Below, piece after piece: positions 15,947-24,654 of a stretch of DNA of 64,000 nt. Within the stretch, counting starts at the first letter, position 1. Each line of letters starts with the position of its first letter. Under the pieces are notes generated by a model. That model saw only the letters and a list, made by a program, of their open reading frames with translations, was not told the origin of the DNA and searched no databases. A program made the translations under genes and the position numbers. Origin of the DNA: Rhizobiales bacterium 65-79 (lineage in GTDB: Bacteria > Pseudomonadota > Alphaproteobacteria > Rhizobiales > Rhizobiaceae); the NCBI GenBank assembly GCA_001896885.1, contig MKRJ01000024.1:38836-102835 (forward strand), given 5' to 3'.

Positions 15947-16330
15947 TCAGTTCGCGGTGGGAGACGGCGTGTGCAGGGTTGCGCCCGCTTTCTCAGCCGC
16001 CGTTCTCAGACGCTTGTCGCGCGTCCACAGCGCCGCTCTACGATCCAGCAGCACCGACGCCAGCAAATGCGCATCGGTATAGCCGATACCCATGCTGAAC
16101 AGCCCGTGCCGGTCGATCATCGTCATGATCTCATCATGCACGGCGACGGCGGCCTGCCGCTGCGCCGCCAGAAACGCCAGCATCGTCTCCCGCTCGCGCA
16201 GGCTGCCCAGCGCCAGTTCCCCGATCACGAACGGATGACAGAGCAGCATATCCTCTTCGATGATGCGGCGCAGCTCCGCATCCGAATGGCGAAAATGATC
16301 GATCCAGATCGACGTGTCCGCGAGGATCAC
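15947..16330 (-). CDS. vapC: VapC-type PIN-domain ribonuclease toxin
   Basis: Toxin of a type II toxin-antitoxin pair; VapC proteins cleave tRNA or rRNA. The PIN acidic residues are all present: D5 (MILADTSIW), E38 (VIGELALG), D86 (GYTDAHLLAS) and D105 (LWTRDKRL) in 127 residues, so the enzyme looks active. Its ATG overlaps the antitoxin stop by 4 nt, which gives translational coupling. No ribosome-binding site separate from the antitoxin is seen. Sits in accessory DNA, consistent with stabilising the island. Confidence 0.93.
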   Translation of the reverse strand: MILADTSIWIDHFRHSDAELRRIIEEDMLLCHPFVIGELALGSLRERETMLAFLAAQRQAAVAVHDEIMTMIDRHGLFSMGIGYTDAHLLASVLLDRRAALWTRDKRLRTAAEKAGATLHTPSPTAN

Positions 16331-16527
16331 TCCGCCGCCTTGCTCCGCCGGCGCGGCGCGGCCTCGGCGTCGGGCATCGTACCACCAAGCGCGATCAAGC
16401 GCTTGCCCGTCTCGACGCGTACGAGGGTTTCCAGCGCCTGACGGACAATGGCGGCCGTCTCCCTGATGCCGGTCAGCGACCGGGCTCTCTCCATGAGCCT
16501 GTCGTCGATGTTGATCGTGGAACGCAT
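16327..16527 (-). CDS. vapB: VapB-type antitoxin
   Basis: Antitoxin of 66 residues: an N-terminal DNA-binding ribbon (MRSTINIDDRLMERARSLTG) and helix typical of the VapB/DUF2191 group, then a basic, flexible C-terminus (AAPRRRSKAAE) that would occupy the toxin. AAGGAGAC lies 7 nt upstream of ATG 16527, so the longer frame to 16602 is rejected. A palindromic operator lies about 20 nt upstream, fitting autoregulation by the VapBC complex. Confidence 0.9.
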   Translation of the reverse strand: MRSTINIDDRLMERARSLTGIRETAAIVRQALETLVRVETGKRLIALGGTMPDAEAAPRRRSKAAE

Positions 16528-16544
16528 GGACCTGTCTCCTTGAG

Positions 16545-16568
16545 CACCATAAATGACATCATTTGGTG
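16545..16568. promoter_or_regulatory. Palindromic operator of vapBC
   Basis: CACC-AT-AAATGA-CA-TCATTT-GGTG: a perfect 14-bp palindrome (16551-16564) flanked by inverted CACC/GGTG tetranucleotides, 17 nt upstream of the vapB start. Candidate VapBC binding site overlapping the promoter. Confidence 0.65.
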
Positions 16569-16915
16569 CGGATTTCAACGCCTCCATCCCTATCCACATC
16601 ATACAGGACCATCACTGAACGTTGCTCGCTTTGTCACGATCGGCCGCGGCTTGCGCCTTTCCAATCATGGAGAAGCGTTGACTGCACTCAAGCGTGAGCT
16701 TCCCGAGGAGATGAAGCCGCGCCGGATCGAGATCGCAAGCGCGGAGGCGCCCGCCAGGGCGCGGCCGAAGCGGATCGATGCCGATAGGCAGGCCGCCTGA
16801 GGCAGTCGCAGGTCCGACGCATCGCCATCAATAACTGAGGCGCAGATGGCTCGGGAAGGCGGCCGGCACCGCTTCCCGGGCCGTCGGCCAGGCCGGAGAC
16901 GGCCGGTCTGTTCAG
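16569..16915. other. End of accessory region, no confident gene
   Basis: A plus-strand frame ending at 16800 (tail EEMKPRRIEIASAEAPARAR) has coding-like codons but no start signal and no family I recognise; it may be a fragment of a lost gene. A GC-rich stem (GGCCGTC / GACGGCC, 16879-16904) without T-run lies behind the aldolase-like gene and could stop its transcript. Confidence 0.4.
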
Positions 16916-17980
16916 CTAGCTCATCCTGCCGCGCGCGCGGACGGGAAGCCGGGCGATCACCTCCCCGTCTTCGGCCAGATGGACGCCATCGAAGAGATTG
17001 GTGACGACGCAGACATGGTTGGGCACGACCCGCACCTTGTCTCCGATCCTCGGCCGCTCGGGACACCCGGAAAGATCGACGACGGCATGCTCCTCGCTGA
17101 GGCCGGTTATGACCGCCTCAGGATATTCGACGATATGGCCATGCCCCGGCGCCGAAGGGCAGCGGTCCGCCGCCAGCGCCTTGGAGCCGGCGTCGAGCAC
17201 CATCCGGGTCTTCGTCGGCAGCGAGACGACCGTGGCGAGAACCGTCAGCGCGCAATCGGCGATCCCTCCGACGCCGAAACCGACCTGCGTCCTGTCGGAG
17301 TAGATATAGGTGCCGGGCCTGTGCTCGGTGGCGGCGGTCACGCGCGTGGCAGCGTAGAAATCGGGCGTGCCGCCGTTCGATATGGTTTCGACCGGCATGC
17401 CGGCCTTTTCGATACGGTCGCGCGCCTCGCTCAGCCAGGCGTCGATTTCCGCCATCCGGCCCTTTGGCGGATAGGTCATCAGGCCGGCGAAGCGCAATCC
17501 CGGCTTGCCGTCGATGAACGCTGCGAGCGCCTCCGCCTCCGCCGGGTCCTGGACGCCGCAGCGTCCGGCGCCGGTGTCGCACTCGACAAGGACCGGAAGC
17601 GGACGGCCCGGATCGCCGAAGCGGCTCGCATAGCCCTCCACCGTCGCCATGCTGTCGGCGGTGACCGACAGCGCCAGCCGCCTGTGCAGTGCCAGGAGCC
17701 GTTCAAGCTTCTCCGCACCGAGGATGTTGTAGGGAATGAAGATGTCGCGGATGCCGACCTCGGCCATGACTTCCGCTTCGCCGATCTTCTGGCAGGTTAT
17801 GCCGACGGCGCCGAGCTCGATCTGGCGCCCGGCGAACAGGGCGAGCTTGTGCGTCTTCACGTGCGGCCTGAGCTTGAGGCCCTGGCGGTCGGCATGGTTC
17901 TGCGCGCGACGAAGATTGGCTTCCACGATGCGTCGGTCGACCACTACCGCCGGAGTGTCGAGATCCCCGATGCTGATCAT
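16916..17980 (-). CDS. D-threonine aldolase-like PLP enzyme (DSD1/alanine racemase fold type III)
   Basis: Fold-type III PLP enzyme of 354 residues. The segment LRPHVKTHK (36-45, K42 the expected Schiff-base Lys) and the domain D-ser_dehydrat at the C-terminus (RIGDKVRVVPNHVCVVTNLF) are characteristic of D-threonine aldolase and D-serine dehydratase relatives; VECDTGAGRCGV and SNGGTPDFYA are further family segments. It would split or dehydrate D-beta-hydroxy amino acids. GAGGAGG precedes ATG 17980, excluding the longer frame to 18211. Divergent from the Gfo/Idh/MocA gene. Exact substrate cannot be decided from sequence. Confidence 0.87.
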   Translation of the reverse strand: MISIGDLDTPAVVVDRRIVEANLRRAQNHADRQGLKLRPHVKTHKLALFAGRQIELGAVGITCQKIGEAEVMAEVGIRDIFIPYNILGAEKLERLLALHRRLALSVTADSMATVEGYASRFGDPGRPLPVLVECDTGAGRCGVQDPAEAEALAAFIDGKPGLRFAGLMTYPPKGRMAEIDAWLSEARDRIEKAGMPVETISNGGTPDFYAATRVTAATEHRPGTYIYSDRTQVGFGVGGIADCALTVLATVVSLPTKTRMVLDAGSKALAADRCPSAPGHGHIVEYPEAVITGLSEEHAVVDLSGCPERPRIGDKVRVVPNHVCVVTNLFDGVHLAEDGEVIARLPVRARGRMS

Positions 17981-18159
17981 GAAGGCCTCCTCGCGCCCGG
18001 CTTGGGCCGGCTTGCAATCCGTCGAAGGAAAGCAGATTGCTTGCGCTCGTCCCGGCGTCAACCGGCAATATGCGCCGGCGGACAGAAGGCGCGGAAAGCG
18101 GGCGCCTGCCTCGCCTTCGGCCGCCGGGCGGCAGGACCTCGCCGGATTGGAGACGAAGC

Positions 18160-19248
18160 TTGGCTGGTAAAGTGAAAATCCTGGTCGTCGGCCTCGGCAA
18201 TATGGGCGCATCGCACGCCAGCGCCTATCACCGGCTCGACGGATTCGAGATCGTCGGCCTGATGAGCCGCAACATGAAATCGCGCGACGTTCCGGCCGGG
18301 CTTGCCGGCTACCCCCGTTTCGAGGATTTCGACGAGGCGCTGGCGGCCGCCAGGCCGGATGCCGTCTCCATCAATTCCTGGCCGAACACCCATGCCGAAT
18401 ATGCGATGAGGGCGATGGACGCCGGCTGTCACGTATTCATGGAAAAGCCGATCGCGACCACCATCGACGACGCGGTCCGCGTCGTCGCCAAGGCGCGCGA
18501 GAAGAACCGCAAGCTGGTGCTCGGCTATATCCTGCGGGTGCATCCCTCGTGGATCAGGTTCATCGAACTGGGCAGGACGCTCGGCAAGCCGCTGGTCATG
18601 CGTCTCAACCTCAACCAGCAATCGAGCGGGCAGGCCTGGCACTGGCACATTAACCTGATCGATTCGCTCACGCCGATCGTCGATTGCGGGGTGCACTATG
18701 TCGATGTCATGTGCCAGCTCACAGGCGCCAGGCCGGTCCGCGTCCACGGCATCGGCGCAAAGCTCTGGCAGGACGCCGCGCAGCAGAACTACGGCCATCT
18801 CCACGTCACCTTCGATGACGGCTCCGTCGGCTGGTACGAGGCCGGCTGGGGCCCGATGATGAGCGAGACCGCCTATTTCGTGAAGGATGTGGTGGGGCCG
18901 AAGGGCGCCGTTTCGATCGTGGCCGGTCAGGCCGGCAAGGCGGAAGAGGCCGGGGCAAGCCTTTCCGGTTCCGCCGATATCGACCGTCACACGAAGACCG
19001 ACGCGCTGAAGATCCATCATGCGGAGGTCGGTCCCGACAAGAAGTTCGTCCGCAAGGACGAAATCCTGAGCATGGAGGACGAACCGGGCCATCAGGAACT
19101 CTGCGATCGGGAGCAGGAATTCTTCCTGCGTGCGATCCGCGAGGATCTCGACCTGTCGGCGTCGATGGAGGCGGCCGTCGACAGCCTGCGCGTCGTGCTC
19201 GCCGCCGAACAGAGCATCAGGGAATGTCGGGCCATCTCCCTCGGCTGA
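18160..19248 (+). CDS. Gfo/Idh/MocA-family NAD(P)-dependent oxidoreductase
   Basis: Dehydrogenase of 362 residues with an N-terminal Rossmann motif VVGLGNMGASHASAYHRL and the family EKP motif (HVFMEKPIAT) that contributes the catalytic Lys. The C-terminal alpha/beta domain includes DSLTPIVDCGVHYVDVMCQL, with the usual His-containing helix. The start is TTG at 18160 (preceded by GGAGA); the GTG at 18172 is an alternative. Family members oxidise sugars, inositols or hydroxy acids; substrate unknown. It is divergent from the aldolase-like gene, and converges on the M20 hydrolase. Confidence 0.88.
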   Translation: MAGKVKILVVGLGNMGASHASAYHRLDGFEIVGLMSRNMKSRDVPAGLAGYPRFEDFDEALAAARPDAVSINSWPNTHAEYAMRAMDAGCHVFMEKPIATTIDDAVRVVAKAREKNRKLVLGYILRVHPSWIRFIELGRTLGKPLVMRLNLNQQSSGQAWHWHINLIDSLTPIVDCGVHYVDVMCQLTGARPVRVHGIGAKLWQDAAQQNYGHLHVTFDDGSVGWYEAGWGPMMSETAYFVKDVVGPKGAVSIVAGQAGKAEEAGASLSGSADIDRHTKTDALKIHHAEVGPDKKFVRKDEILSMEDEPGHQELCDREQEFFLRAIREDLDLSASMEAAVDSLRVVLAAEQSIRECRAISLG

Positions 19249-19268
19249 TCGGGAAGAAGGCCGACCGG

Positions 19269-20513
19269 CTAATATGCCAGTTTGTAGAGCGACTCCGCCA
19301 GGAGTTCCGTCCCCTTCGCGAGATCCGCGATCGAGGAGAATTCTTCCGGCGTGTGGCTCCTGCCGTCCTTGCTCCGGACGAAGATCATGGCGACGGGGGC
19401 GACGGCCGCCATCTGCTGCGAATCGTGACCGGCGCCGCTCGGCATGACGAGGTGAGGGATCGACCGTTCGGCCGCGGCACTCCGCATCACATCGAGAAGA
19501 TGCGGGTCGCTGAGACACGGATCGTGGCTCATATGCACGCGCATGTCGAGCGGCAGACGGCGCCGTTCGCTCACCTCGCGCAGGACGGCGTCGTGCACGG
19601 CGTACAGCGCCTTGCGTGCTTCCGGGTCGGGGTGGCGGGCATCGATCGTGAAGGTGACGGAGCGCGGGATGACGGCCGGGCCGTTCGGATCGACATCGAC
19701 CCGGCCGATGGTGGTGACGGCGGGCCGGCCCAGCCGGTGCGCATGGTCGATCAGCGTCGAGGCGATCTCCGCGAAACCGGCCATCGGATCGCGGCGCAGA
19801 TCCATGGGGAAGGCGCCGGCGTGGTTCTGCTCGCCCGCCAGCGTCACCTCGACATGGCGGATGCCGGTGATGGCGTCGACGATGGCGACCGGCAGGCCAG
19901 CCGCTTCGAGGACCGGCCCTTGCTCGATATGGAGTTCGATGAAGGCGGCGATGTCGTCCCGGCGTGCTTCCGGAGCGCGGCCGGGATCGAGGCCCACTTC
20001 GCGCATGGCCTCGGCGATCGTCTCGCCGTCATAGCCCGTCACCCGATCGGGATCGCCCGGCGCGATGCGGCCGACGATGGCGCGCGAGCCCCAGAAGCCG
20101 GCGCCCGGAAAGCGGCTCCCTTCCTCCTCGCAAAGCGCGAGCGCCTCGAGTGGCCTTCGCGGCTTCCCGAACTGCTCCTTCAGGGCCTTGATCGCGACGA
20201 GCGCGGCGATCGCGCCGGCGGCGCCGTCATAGCGCCCGCCGGGACGCTGGGTATCGATGTGGGAGCCGGAGACGACGGCGCTGCCGCCGTCCCGGCCATC
20301 GAGGCGCGCCCAGATATTGCCCACCGCGTCGCGACGGACATCGAGGCCGGCCTCGCGCGCCCATTTCTCGAAGGTGGCGGCGGCTTCGACCCATTCGGGA
20401 GAATAGACCGTGCGCCAGACGCCTGTGCCGCTATGGGCGCCGATGGCGCCGAGTTCGAATATCCATTTCTCGACCAGCTCGGGGTCGATCAAGACCGGCC
20501 TGTCCTTCGGCAA
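19269..20513 (-). CDS. M20-family Zn-dependent amidohydrolase (allantoate / N-carbamoyl amino acid hydrolase type)
   Basis: Peptidase-M20-like hydrolase of 414 residues in the AllC/hydantoinase-carbamoylase subgroup. Metal and catalytic residues can be read in order: SGSHIDTQRPGGRYDG (His, Asp), ALCEEEGSRFPGAGFWGSRA (Glu-Glu), FIELHIEQGPVLE (His), and MPSGAGHDSQQMA near the C-terminus. These enzymes release ammonia and CO2 from ureido or carbamoyl acids. It lies 103 nt downstream of the HAD-like gene on the same strand, in a locus of amino-acid or ureide degradation genes under a divergent LysR. Confidence 0.9.
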   Translation of the reverse strand: MPKDRPVLIDPELVEKWIFELGAIGAHSGTGVWRTVYSPEWVEAAATFEKWAREAGLDVRRDAVGNIWARLDGRDGGSAVVSGSHIDTQRPGGRYDGAAGAIAALVAIKALKEQFGKPRRPLEALALCEEEGSRFPGAGFWGSRAIVGRIAPGDPDRVTGYDGETIAEAMREVGLDPGRAPEARRDDIAAFIELHIEQGPVLEAAGLPVAIVDAITGIRHVEVTLAGEQNHAGAFPMDLRRDPMAGFAEIASTLIDHAHRLGRPAVTTIGRVDVDPNGPAVIPRSVTFTIDARHPDPEARKALYAVHDAVLREVSERRRLPLDMRVHMSHDPCLSDPHLLDVMRSAAAERSIPHLVMPSGAGHDSQQMAAVAPVAMIFVRSKDGRSHTPEEFSSIADLAKGTELLAESLYKLAY

Positions 20514-20616
20514 ATGCGCATCCTTCCAACTGTCGGGACCCCGGGAGCGATCTCCCCACCAGTCGCCTTGCTAGAGGGTTTTGTCGCGGGACGGAATGGG
20601 CCGAGGGCGGTCCGGT

Positions 20617-21339
20617 TCAGCCATTCAGCTCTTTCCTGTGCGCCTCGGCCAGATCGGCCATGCTGTTGAAGCGGAAATCGACCTTGGGCATGTCGCCCGG
20701 ATGCATCGTCGCGCCAAAACCCTCATCCGCATGCCGGCGATAGATCCAGCATGAGGCCAGGCCGTGCCGGTTCGCCGGGCCGTGGTCGTGGAACAGGCTT
20801 TCGGCGGTGTGCAAGATCCGGCTCTTCTCGACACCGATCGTTCCGAGTTTCTCCAGCATGTACCGGAAGTTCCTGTCCGACGGCTTGTAGGACCCCACGT
20901 CTTCCGCCGTATAGACCGCGTCGAAATCGACGCCGAGCTTCCTCCGGCTGGAGGCGAAGCTCTCATTGTCCACGTTGGAGAGGATGACCAGCTTGTAATA
21001 CCGCTTGAGGTATTGGAGAGCCTCGGCCGAGTCGCCGAAGGCGGGCCAGTCCTTCACGCTCCGGCCGTAGGCAACGCATTCGTCCTCGGTGACGGCGACG
21101 CCCCATTCCTCGGCAAGCCGCTTGTAGACGACGGGGAGGAGATCCCTGTAACGCCTTGCCGGCGTCCATTCCTGCTGGCTGGATTCATGCCGGGCATGCG
21201 CCTGCAGGATTTCATTGCGGTCCAGTTCGCGGCCAGCGCGTGCCGTGAGCGGCTTCAAGGCCTCGATCATTCCGGATTCCCAGTCGATCAGGGTGCCGTA
21301 GCAGTCGAAGGTCAGCACATTGAAGTCCGTCAGTTTCAT
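20617..21339 (-). CDS. Type II haloacid dehalogenase-like hydrolase
   Basis: HAD-superfamily enzyme of 240 residues. Motif I is FDCYGTLIDW with nucleophile D12, and Tyr two residues later instead of the Asp of phosphatases, which marks the L-2-haloacid dehalogenase group. Motif II (VILSNVDNES), the Lys motif (DVGSYKPSDRNF) and motif IV are present. ATG 21339 is preferred because AAGGA lies 9 nt upstream; it touches the ATG at 21348. Substrate might be a halogenated or phosphorylated acid; context does not decide. Divergent from the LysR gene. Confidence 0.88.
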   Translation of the reverse strand: MKLTDFNVLTFDCYGTLIDWESGMIEALKPLTARAGRELDRNEILQAHARHESSQQEWTPARRYRDLLPVVYKRLAEEWGVAVTEDECVAYGRSVKDWPAFGDSAEALQYLKRYYKLVILSNVDNESFASSRRKLGVDFDAVYTAEDVGSYKPSDRNFRYMLEKLGTIGVEKSRILHTAESLFHDHGPANRHGLASCWIYRRHADEGFGATMHPGDMPKVDFRFNSMADLAEAHRKELNG

Positions 21340-21426
21340 GAGGTCCATTCCTTGCTTCCACGTGCCGCCGTGGCTTCAAAGCCAGCGAGGGAAGCCATGC
21401 CATTGACCGCGCCTTCCCGCACATGA

Positions 21427-21452
21427 CAAATTTCGATGGATTTATGAATTTG
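21427..21452. promoter_or_regulatory. Candidate LysR-binding inverted repeat
   Basis: CAAATT (21427-21432) and AATTTG (21447-21452) are exact inverted copies in the AT-richer 199-bp gap between the HAD-like gene and the divergent LysR gene. The spacing of 14 is slightly longer than the usual T-N11-A box. Confidence 0.4.
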
Positions 21453-21538
21453 CGGCACTAGCATGCATGCAAAATTGCCTTGCAGCCGGTTTTTGTCAGA
21501 ACCGGACACCGCCTTTCCGCCTTCTATGAGGGATCGTC

Positions 21539-22429
21539 ATGGCAGGAGTGATGACACGCCGTCTCGATATCGAGGCTTTGCGCGCACTCGCCGCGATCGA
21601 GAAGCATGGCGGCGTCACGCGCGCCGCGGAGGCTCTCGGCCTGTCGCAGTCGGCCGTCAGCCACAAGATCAGGAGATTGGAGGAGAGCCTCGACTGCGAG
21701 ATACTCAATCGCAAGCCCAACGCTCCGATGTTTACCACGGCCGGCCAGGACCTTCTGGGTTACGCGCGGCGTATTCTGGGCATCCATGACGAGGCGGTGC
21801 TGAGCCTGTCGAAGAGCACGCTGCAAGGCAAGATCGCGCTCGGAATGACCGAGGATACGACCTGCACGGACCTCTCGCGCATTCTCGGCCGGTTTCGCCG
21901 GCTCTACCCGGAGGTGACGGTCCGCACGATCGTGCGCATGAGCCTCACGCTCCAGGAACTTCTCGCCCAAGGGGCGCTCGATGCCGCGATCATCCAGGTG
22001 TTCCAGCATGAGGTCCGGCCCGCCGACATCCCGCTGTTCAGCGAGACGCTGCACTGGGTGAAATCCCCCGACCTAGCCTTGCGGAAAGGGGAAGCGGTTC
22101 CGTTCCTGTCGTTCGATGAAAACTGCTTCTACCGCCGTTGGGGCATCGACCGCGGGCAGGACGGATGGACGGTGTTCGAGATCGTGCTCGAATGTTCAAG
22201 CGCGGCGGGGATCGTCGCCGGCGTCACCTCCGGGCTTGGGGTGGCGCTTTTGAACCAGCGTCACCTGCGGCCCGGCATGGAGATCATCGAGAACGGTTTC
22301 CCCAAACCGCCTGATCTGGCTTACGTCGTCCGACGCGCCCGCAAGCCGCGAAACCCCGCGCTGGAGAGTCTGGTACGGGAAATCGAAGCCGAAACAAGCC
22401 GCTGCGGGCGCCTCCAGATCGCCGTCTGA
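21539..22429 (+). CDS. LysR-family transcriptional regulator
   Basis: LTTR of 296 residues. The N-terminal HTH reads LDIEALRALAAIEKHGGVTR followed by AAEALGLSQSAVSHKIRRLE, and the effector-binding domain follows from about residue 95 (LQGKIALGMTEDT). It is transcribed away from the HAD-like/M20 operon and is therefore the likely activator of these and perhaps the aldolase and dehydrogenase genes. Effector unknown. ATG 21539 and 21551 are both possible starts. Confidence 0.93.
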   Translation: MAGVMTRRLDIEALRALAAIEKHGGVTRAAEALGLSQSAVSHKIRRLEESLDCEILNRKPNAPMFTTAGQDLLGYARRILGIHDEAVLSLSKSTLQGKIALGMTEDTTCTDLSRILGRFRRLYPEVTVRTIVRMSLTLQELLAQGALDAAIIQVFQHEVRPADIPLFSETLHWVKSPDLALRKGEAVPFLSFDENCFYRRWGIDRGQDGWTVFEIVLECSSAAGIVAGVTSGLGVALLNQRHLRPGMEIIENGFPKPPDLAYVVRRARKPRNPALESLVREIEAETSRCGRLQIAV

Positions 22430-22532
22430 ACGGCTCTCGGCAACCGCGTCGGATTTGCAATTAGAAAACCGGAGTGGATGAAAGATTCGAACGCCCGGCA
22501 TCGGCCAAGAAGAGGTCAGCCCAGAAGAGGAT

Positions 22533-22607
22533 TGGTACGCCCAAGGGGAATCGAACCCCTGTTTGCGCCGTGAGAGGGCGCCGTCCTGACCGCTAGACGA
22601 TGGGCGC
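22533..22607 (-). tRNA. tRNA-Glu (anticodon CTC)
   Basis: On the minus strand the acceptor GCGCCCA pairs with TGGGCGT (with a terminal G-T pair), discriminator A, encoded CCA. The anticodon stem GCGCC/GGCGC encloses loop CTCTCAC, giving CTC. The T-arm GGGGTTCGATTCCCC is canonical. Confidence 0.95.
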
Positions 22608-22665
22608 AGCCGAAACCGCCATATACGGCGGAAGAGGCGGGAATGCAACCATCGCCATCGCGCCT

Positions 22666-23055
22666 TCAGCGACGCTCGATCAGGTCCCAGGGATTGCCAT
22701 AGATATCCTCGAACACCGCTACCGTGCCGTAAGGTTCGTGCCGGGGCTCTTCCCGGAAGATCACGCCCCTTTCCAGCATGGCGCGGTGGTCGCGTTGAAA
22801 ATCGGCGGTCTCCAGGAAAAGGAAGACGCGGCCGCCGGCTTGACGGCCGATCGCCGCTTCCTGACCGGCGCCATCGGCCCGGGCAAGCAGCAGCGCCGAA
22901 CCTCCTCCACCCGGCGTGACAACGACCCATCGCTTGCCGCCGTCGAGTTGCGTGTCCTCGACGAGGCTGAAGCCGAGCTTGCCGACATAGAAACCGAGCG
23001 CTTCGTCATAGTCGCGGACGAGAAGAGCGACCTGGGCAAGCCGTCTCGGCATCAT
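22666..23055 (-). CDS. VOC-superfamily (glyoxalase/bleomycin-resistance-like) protein
   Basis: A 129-residue protein made of two beta-alpha-beta-beta-beta modules, as in glyoxalase I and dioxygenases: module 1 has VALLVRDYDEALGFYVGKLG and module 2 VFEDIYGNPWDLIER with the usual terminal Glu. His/Glu metal positions are only partly preserved, so enzymatic activity is uncertain. It overlaps the DUF6476 gene stop by 4 nt (23052-23055), so both are translated together. Confidence 0.88.
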   Translation of the reverse strand: MMPRRLAQVALLVRDYDEALGFYVGKLGFSLVEDTQLDGGKRWVVVTPGGGGSALLLARADGAGQEAAIGRQAGGRVFLFLETADFQRDHRAMLERGVIFREEPRHEPYGTVAVFEDIYGNPWDLIERR

Positions 23056-23435
23056 TCGGCTTTGACGGAATAGGTGCCGAGCGTTCGCGCCGCCTGCAAA
23101 TCGTAGAGCAGGAAAGAGCGGCTGCCGTCGGCGAGCTCGAGGCCGAGCAGGACCTCCTTGCCGGACAGGGTCTGCGACACGATGCGGGCGCCGGCGGGAA
23201 TCGCGATCGTCCCAGCAACGGCATCCGCGCCGGAAGGCGGACGGATCTGCGTTTCTTGCTCCACGGCCCTTTTGGGGGCAAGGCTGCTCTTGTAGATGAA
23301 GGCGCCGATGACCAGCGCGAAGGCGATAAACAGGATGGCCAGATTGACGATCATGAAGCGCAGCAATTTGCGCCGCACCCGCTCGACGGAAGGGTCGAGG
23401 GGCTTGTCGTCGTCACTGGTTCGCGGTGCGGCCAT
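23052..23435 (-). CDS. DUF6476-type single-pass membrane protein
   Basis: A 127-residue protein starting at ATG 23435: acidic N-terminus (DDDKPLDPSVERVRRKLL), one transmembrane helix (FMIVNLAILFIAFALVIGAF), then a periplasmic beta domain with GARIVSQTLSGKEVLLGLEL. This arrangement next to rluD is common in Rhizobiales; the family has no known activity. The frame extends far upstream antisense to rluD, and that extension is rejected. Divergent from rluD by 24 nt. Confidence 0.82.
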   Translation of the reverse strand: MAAPRTSDDDKPLDPSVERVRRKLLRFMIVNLAILFIAFALVIGAFIYKSSLAPKRAVEQETQIRPPSGADAVAGTIAIPAGARIVSQTLSGKEVLLGLELADGSRSFLLYDLQAARTLGTYSVKAE

Positions 23436-23459
23436 GTCTCGGAATCCCGGGGCTGACGG

Positions 23460-24524
23460 ATGAGCGCCCCTGATATCCAAGCCGGCGCCGCAAGGAAAGT
23501 GCTGACGGTCGATTCGGAGGCAACAGGCATGCGCCTCGACCAGTGGCTGGCGAAGGCGTTGGCGCCGGACCTGTCGCGCAGCCGCATCCAGGCGCTCATC
23601 CGCGACGGCGCGGTGCGTATCGGCGGGACCGCCGTCCTGGAGGCGCGCGCGAAAGTCGCGCCGGGCGATGTCGTGGAGGTGGACGTGCCGCCGCCGGAAC
23701 CGGCCGAGCCGCAAGGCGAGGCGATCCCGCTCGATATCCTCTTCGAGGACGACGAACTGATCGTCGTCAACAAGCCTGCAGGGCTGGTCGTCCATCCCGG
23801 CGCCGGGAATTGGAGCGGCACGCTGGTCAACGCATTGATCGCCCATTGCGGCACGAGCCTTTCCGGCATCGGCGGCGTCAGGCGGCCGGGCATCGTGCAC
23901 CGGCTGGACAAGGATACCAGCGGGGTGCTCGTCGTTGCCAAGACCGACCACGCCCATCGCGAGCTTGCGGCCGCCTTCGCCGATCACGGCCGCTCCGGCG
24001 AGCTGGAACGTGCCTACCAGGCGCTTGTCTGGGGGGCGCCGCCGCGCCCGGCCGGAACGATCGAGGCCCTGCTCGGGCGCTCCGGCCGCGACCGCACGCG
24101 CCAGGCCGTTGTCGGCGAGAGCCGGCCGGACGCCCGCCATGCGGTTACGCGCTATATCGTACGCGAGCGCTTCGGCGAAAGGGCCAACGCCACCGCGCTG
24201 GCCTCGCTGGTCGAATGCCGGCTGGAAACCGGCCGCACCCACCAGATCAGGGTGCATATGGCCCATATCGGCCATCCGCTGATCGGCGACCGCGAATACG
24301 GCTCGGCATTCTTCACCAAGGCCAATGCCTTGGCGCAACCTCTCAAGACCCTTGTGACAGGCTTCACCCGTCAGGCGCTTCACGCCTCGCTGCTTGCATT
24401 CCGCCACCCGACAACCCACATGTTGCTTCGATTTGAGGCACGCATGCCCGACGATATGGCGCGCTTGCTCGCCGCTTTCCGCGTGGCAGGCCAAGCGCCA
24501 GCGATGCATTCCCGGACGACCTGA
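23460..24524 (+). CDS. rluD: Ribosomal large subunit pseudouridine synthase D
   Basis: Pseudouridylates 23S rRNA helix 69. N-terminal S4 domain (MRLDQWLAKALAPDLSRSRI) followed by the synthase core; the active-site motif H-R-L-D150-K-D-T-S-G is intact, and LETGRTHQIRVHMAHIGHPL plus DREYG are present. 354 residues is within the family range. It stands 130 nt upstream of rpoH with the same orientation, an arrangement usual in Rhizobiales. Confidence 0.95.
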   Translation: MSAPDIQAGAARKVLTVDSEATGMRLDQWLAKALAPDLSRSRIQALIRDGAVRIGGTAVLEARAKVAPGDVVEVDVPPPEPAEPQGEAIPLDILFEDDELIVVNKPAGLVVHPGAGNWSGTLVNALIAHCGTSLSGIGGVRRPGIVHRLDKDTSGVLVVAKTDHAHRELAAAFADHGRSGELERAYQALVWGAPPRPAGTIEALLGRSGRDRTRQAVVGESRPDARHAVTRYIVRERFGERANATALASLVECRLETGRTHQIRVHMAHIGHPLIGDREYGSAFFTKANALAQPLKTLVTGFTRQALHASLLAFRHPTTHMLLRFEARMPDDMARLLAAFRVAGQAPAMHSRTT

Positions 24525-24654
24525 TATGTCGCCGCGGAAAGGGTGTAATTTCGCCTGTTTTCACCTATATGACCAATAGCGGGCTGCGCCGTCGAGATGG
24601 GCGGCCCGTGGTTTGCCTGCCCTTTCGGGAGGCATACAGAGAGGAGGGTGCTCC

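Noticed and set aside
16540..16800. Plus-strand ORF of 86 codons behind vapBC
   Set aside because: Overlaps the vapBC operator, has no ribosome-binding site and no recognised family; mentioned only as a possible fragment.
10476..16915. Integrative element with flanking att repeats at tRNA-Gly
   Set aside because: I found no second copy of the tRNA 3' end and no integrase, so only an accessory region, not a defined element, is claimed.
19224..20669. Plus-strand open frame of 481 codons
   Set aside because: Antisense to the M20 hydrolase, which has all metal-site motifs.
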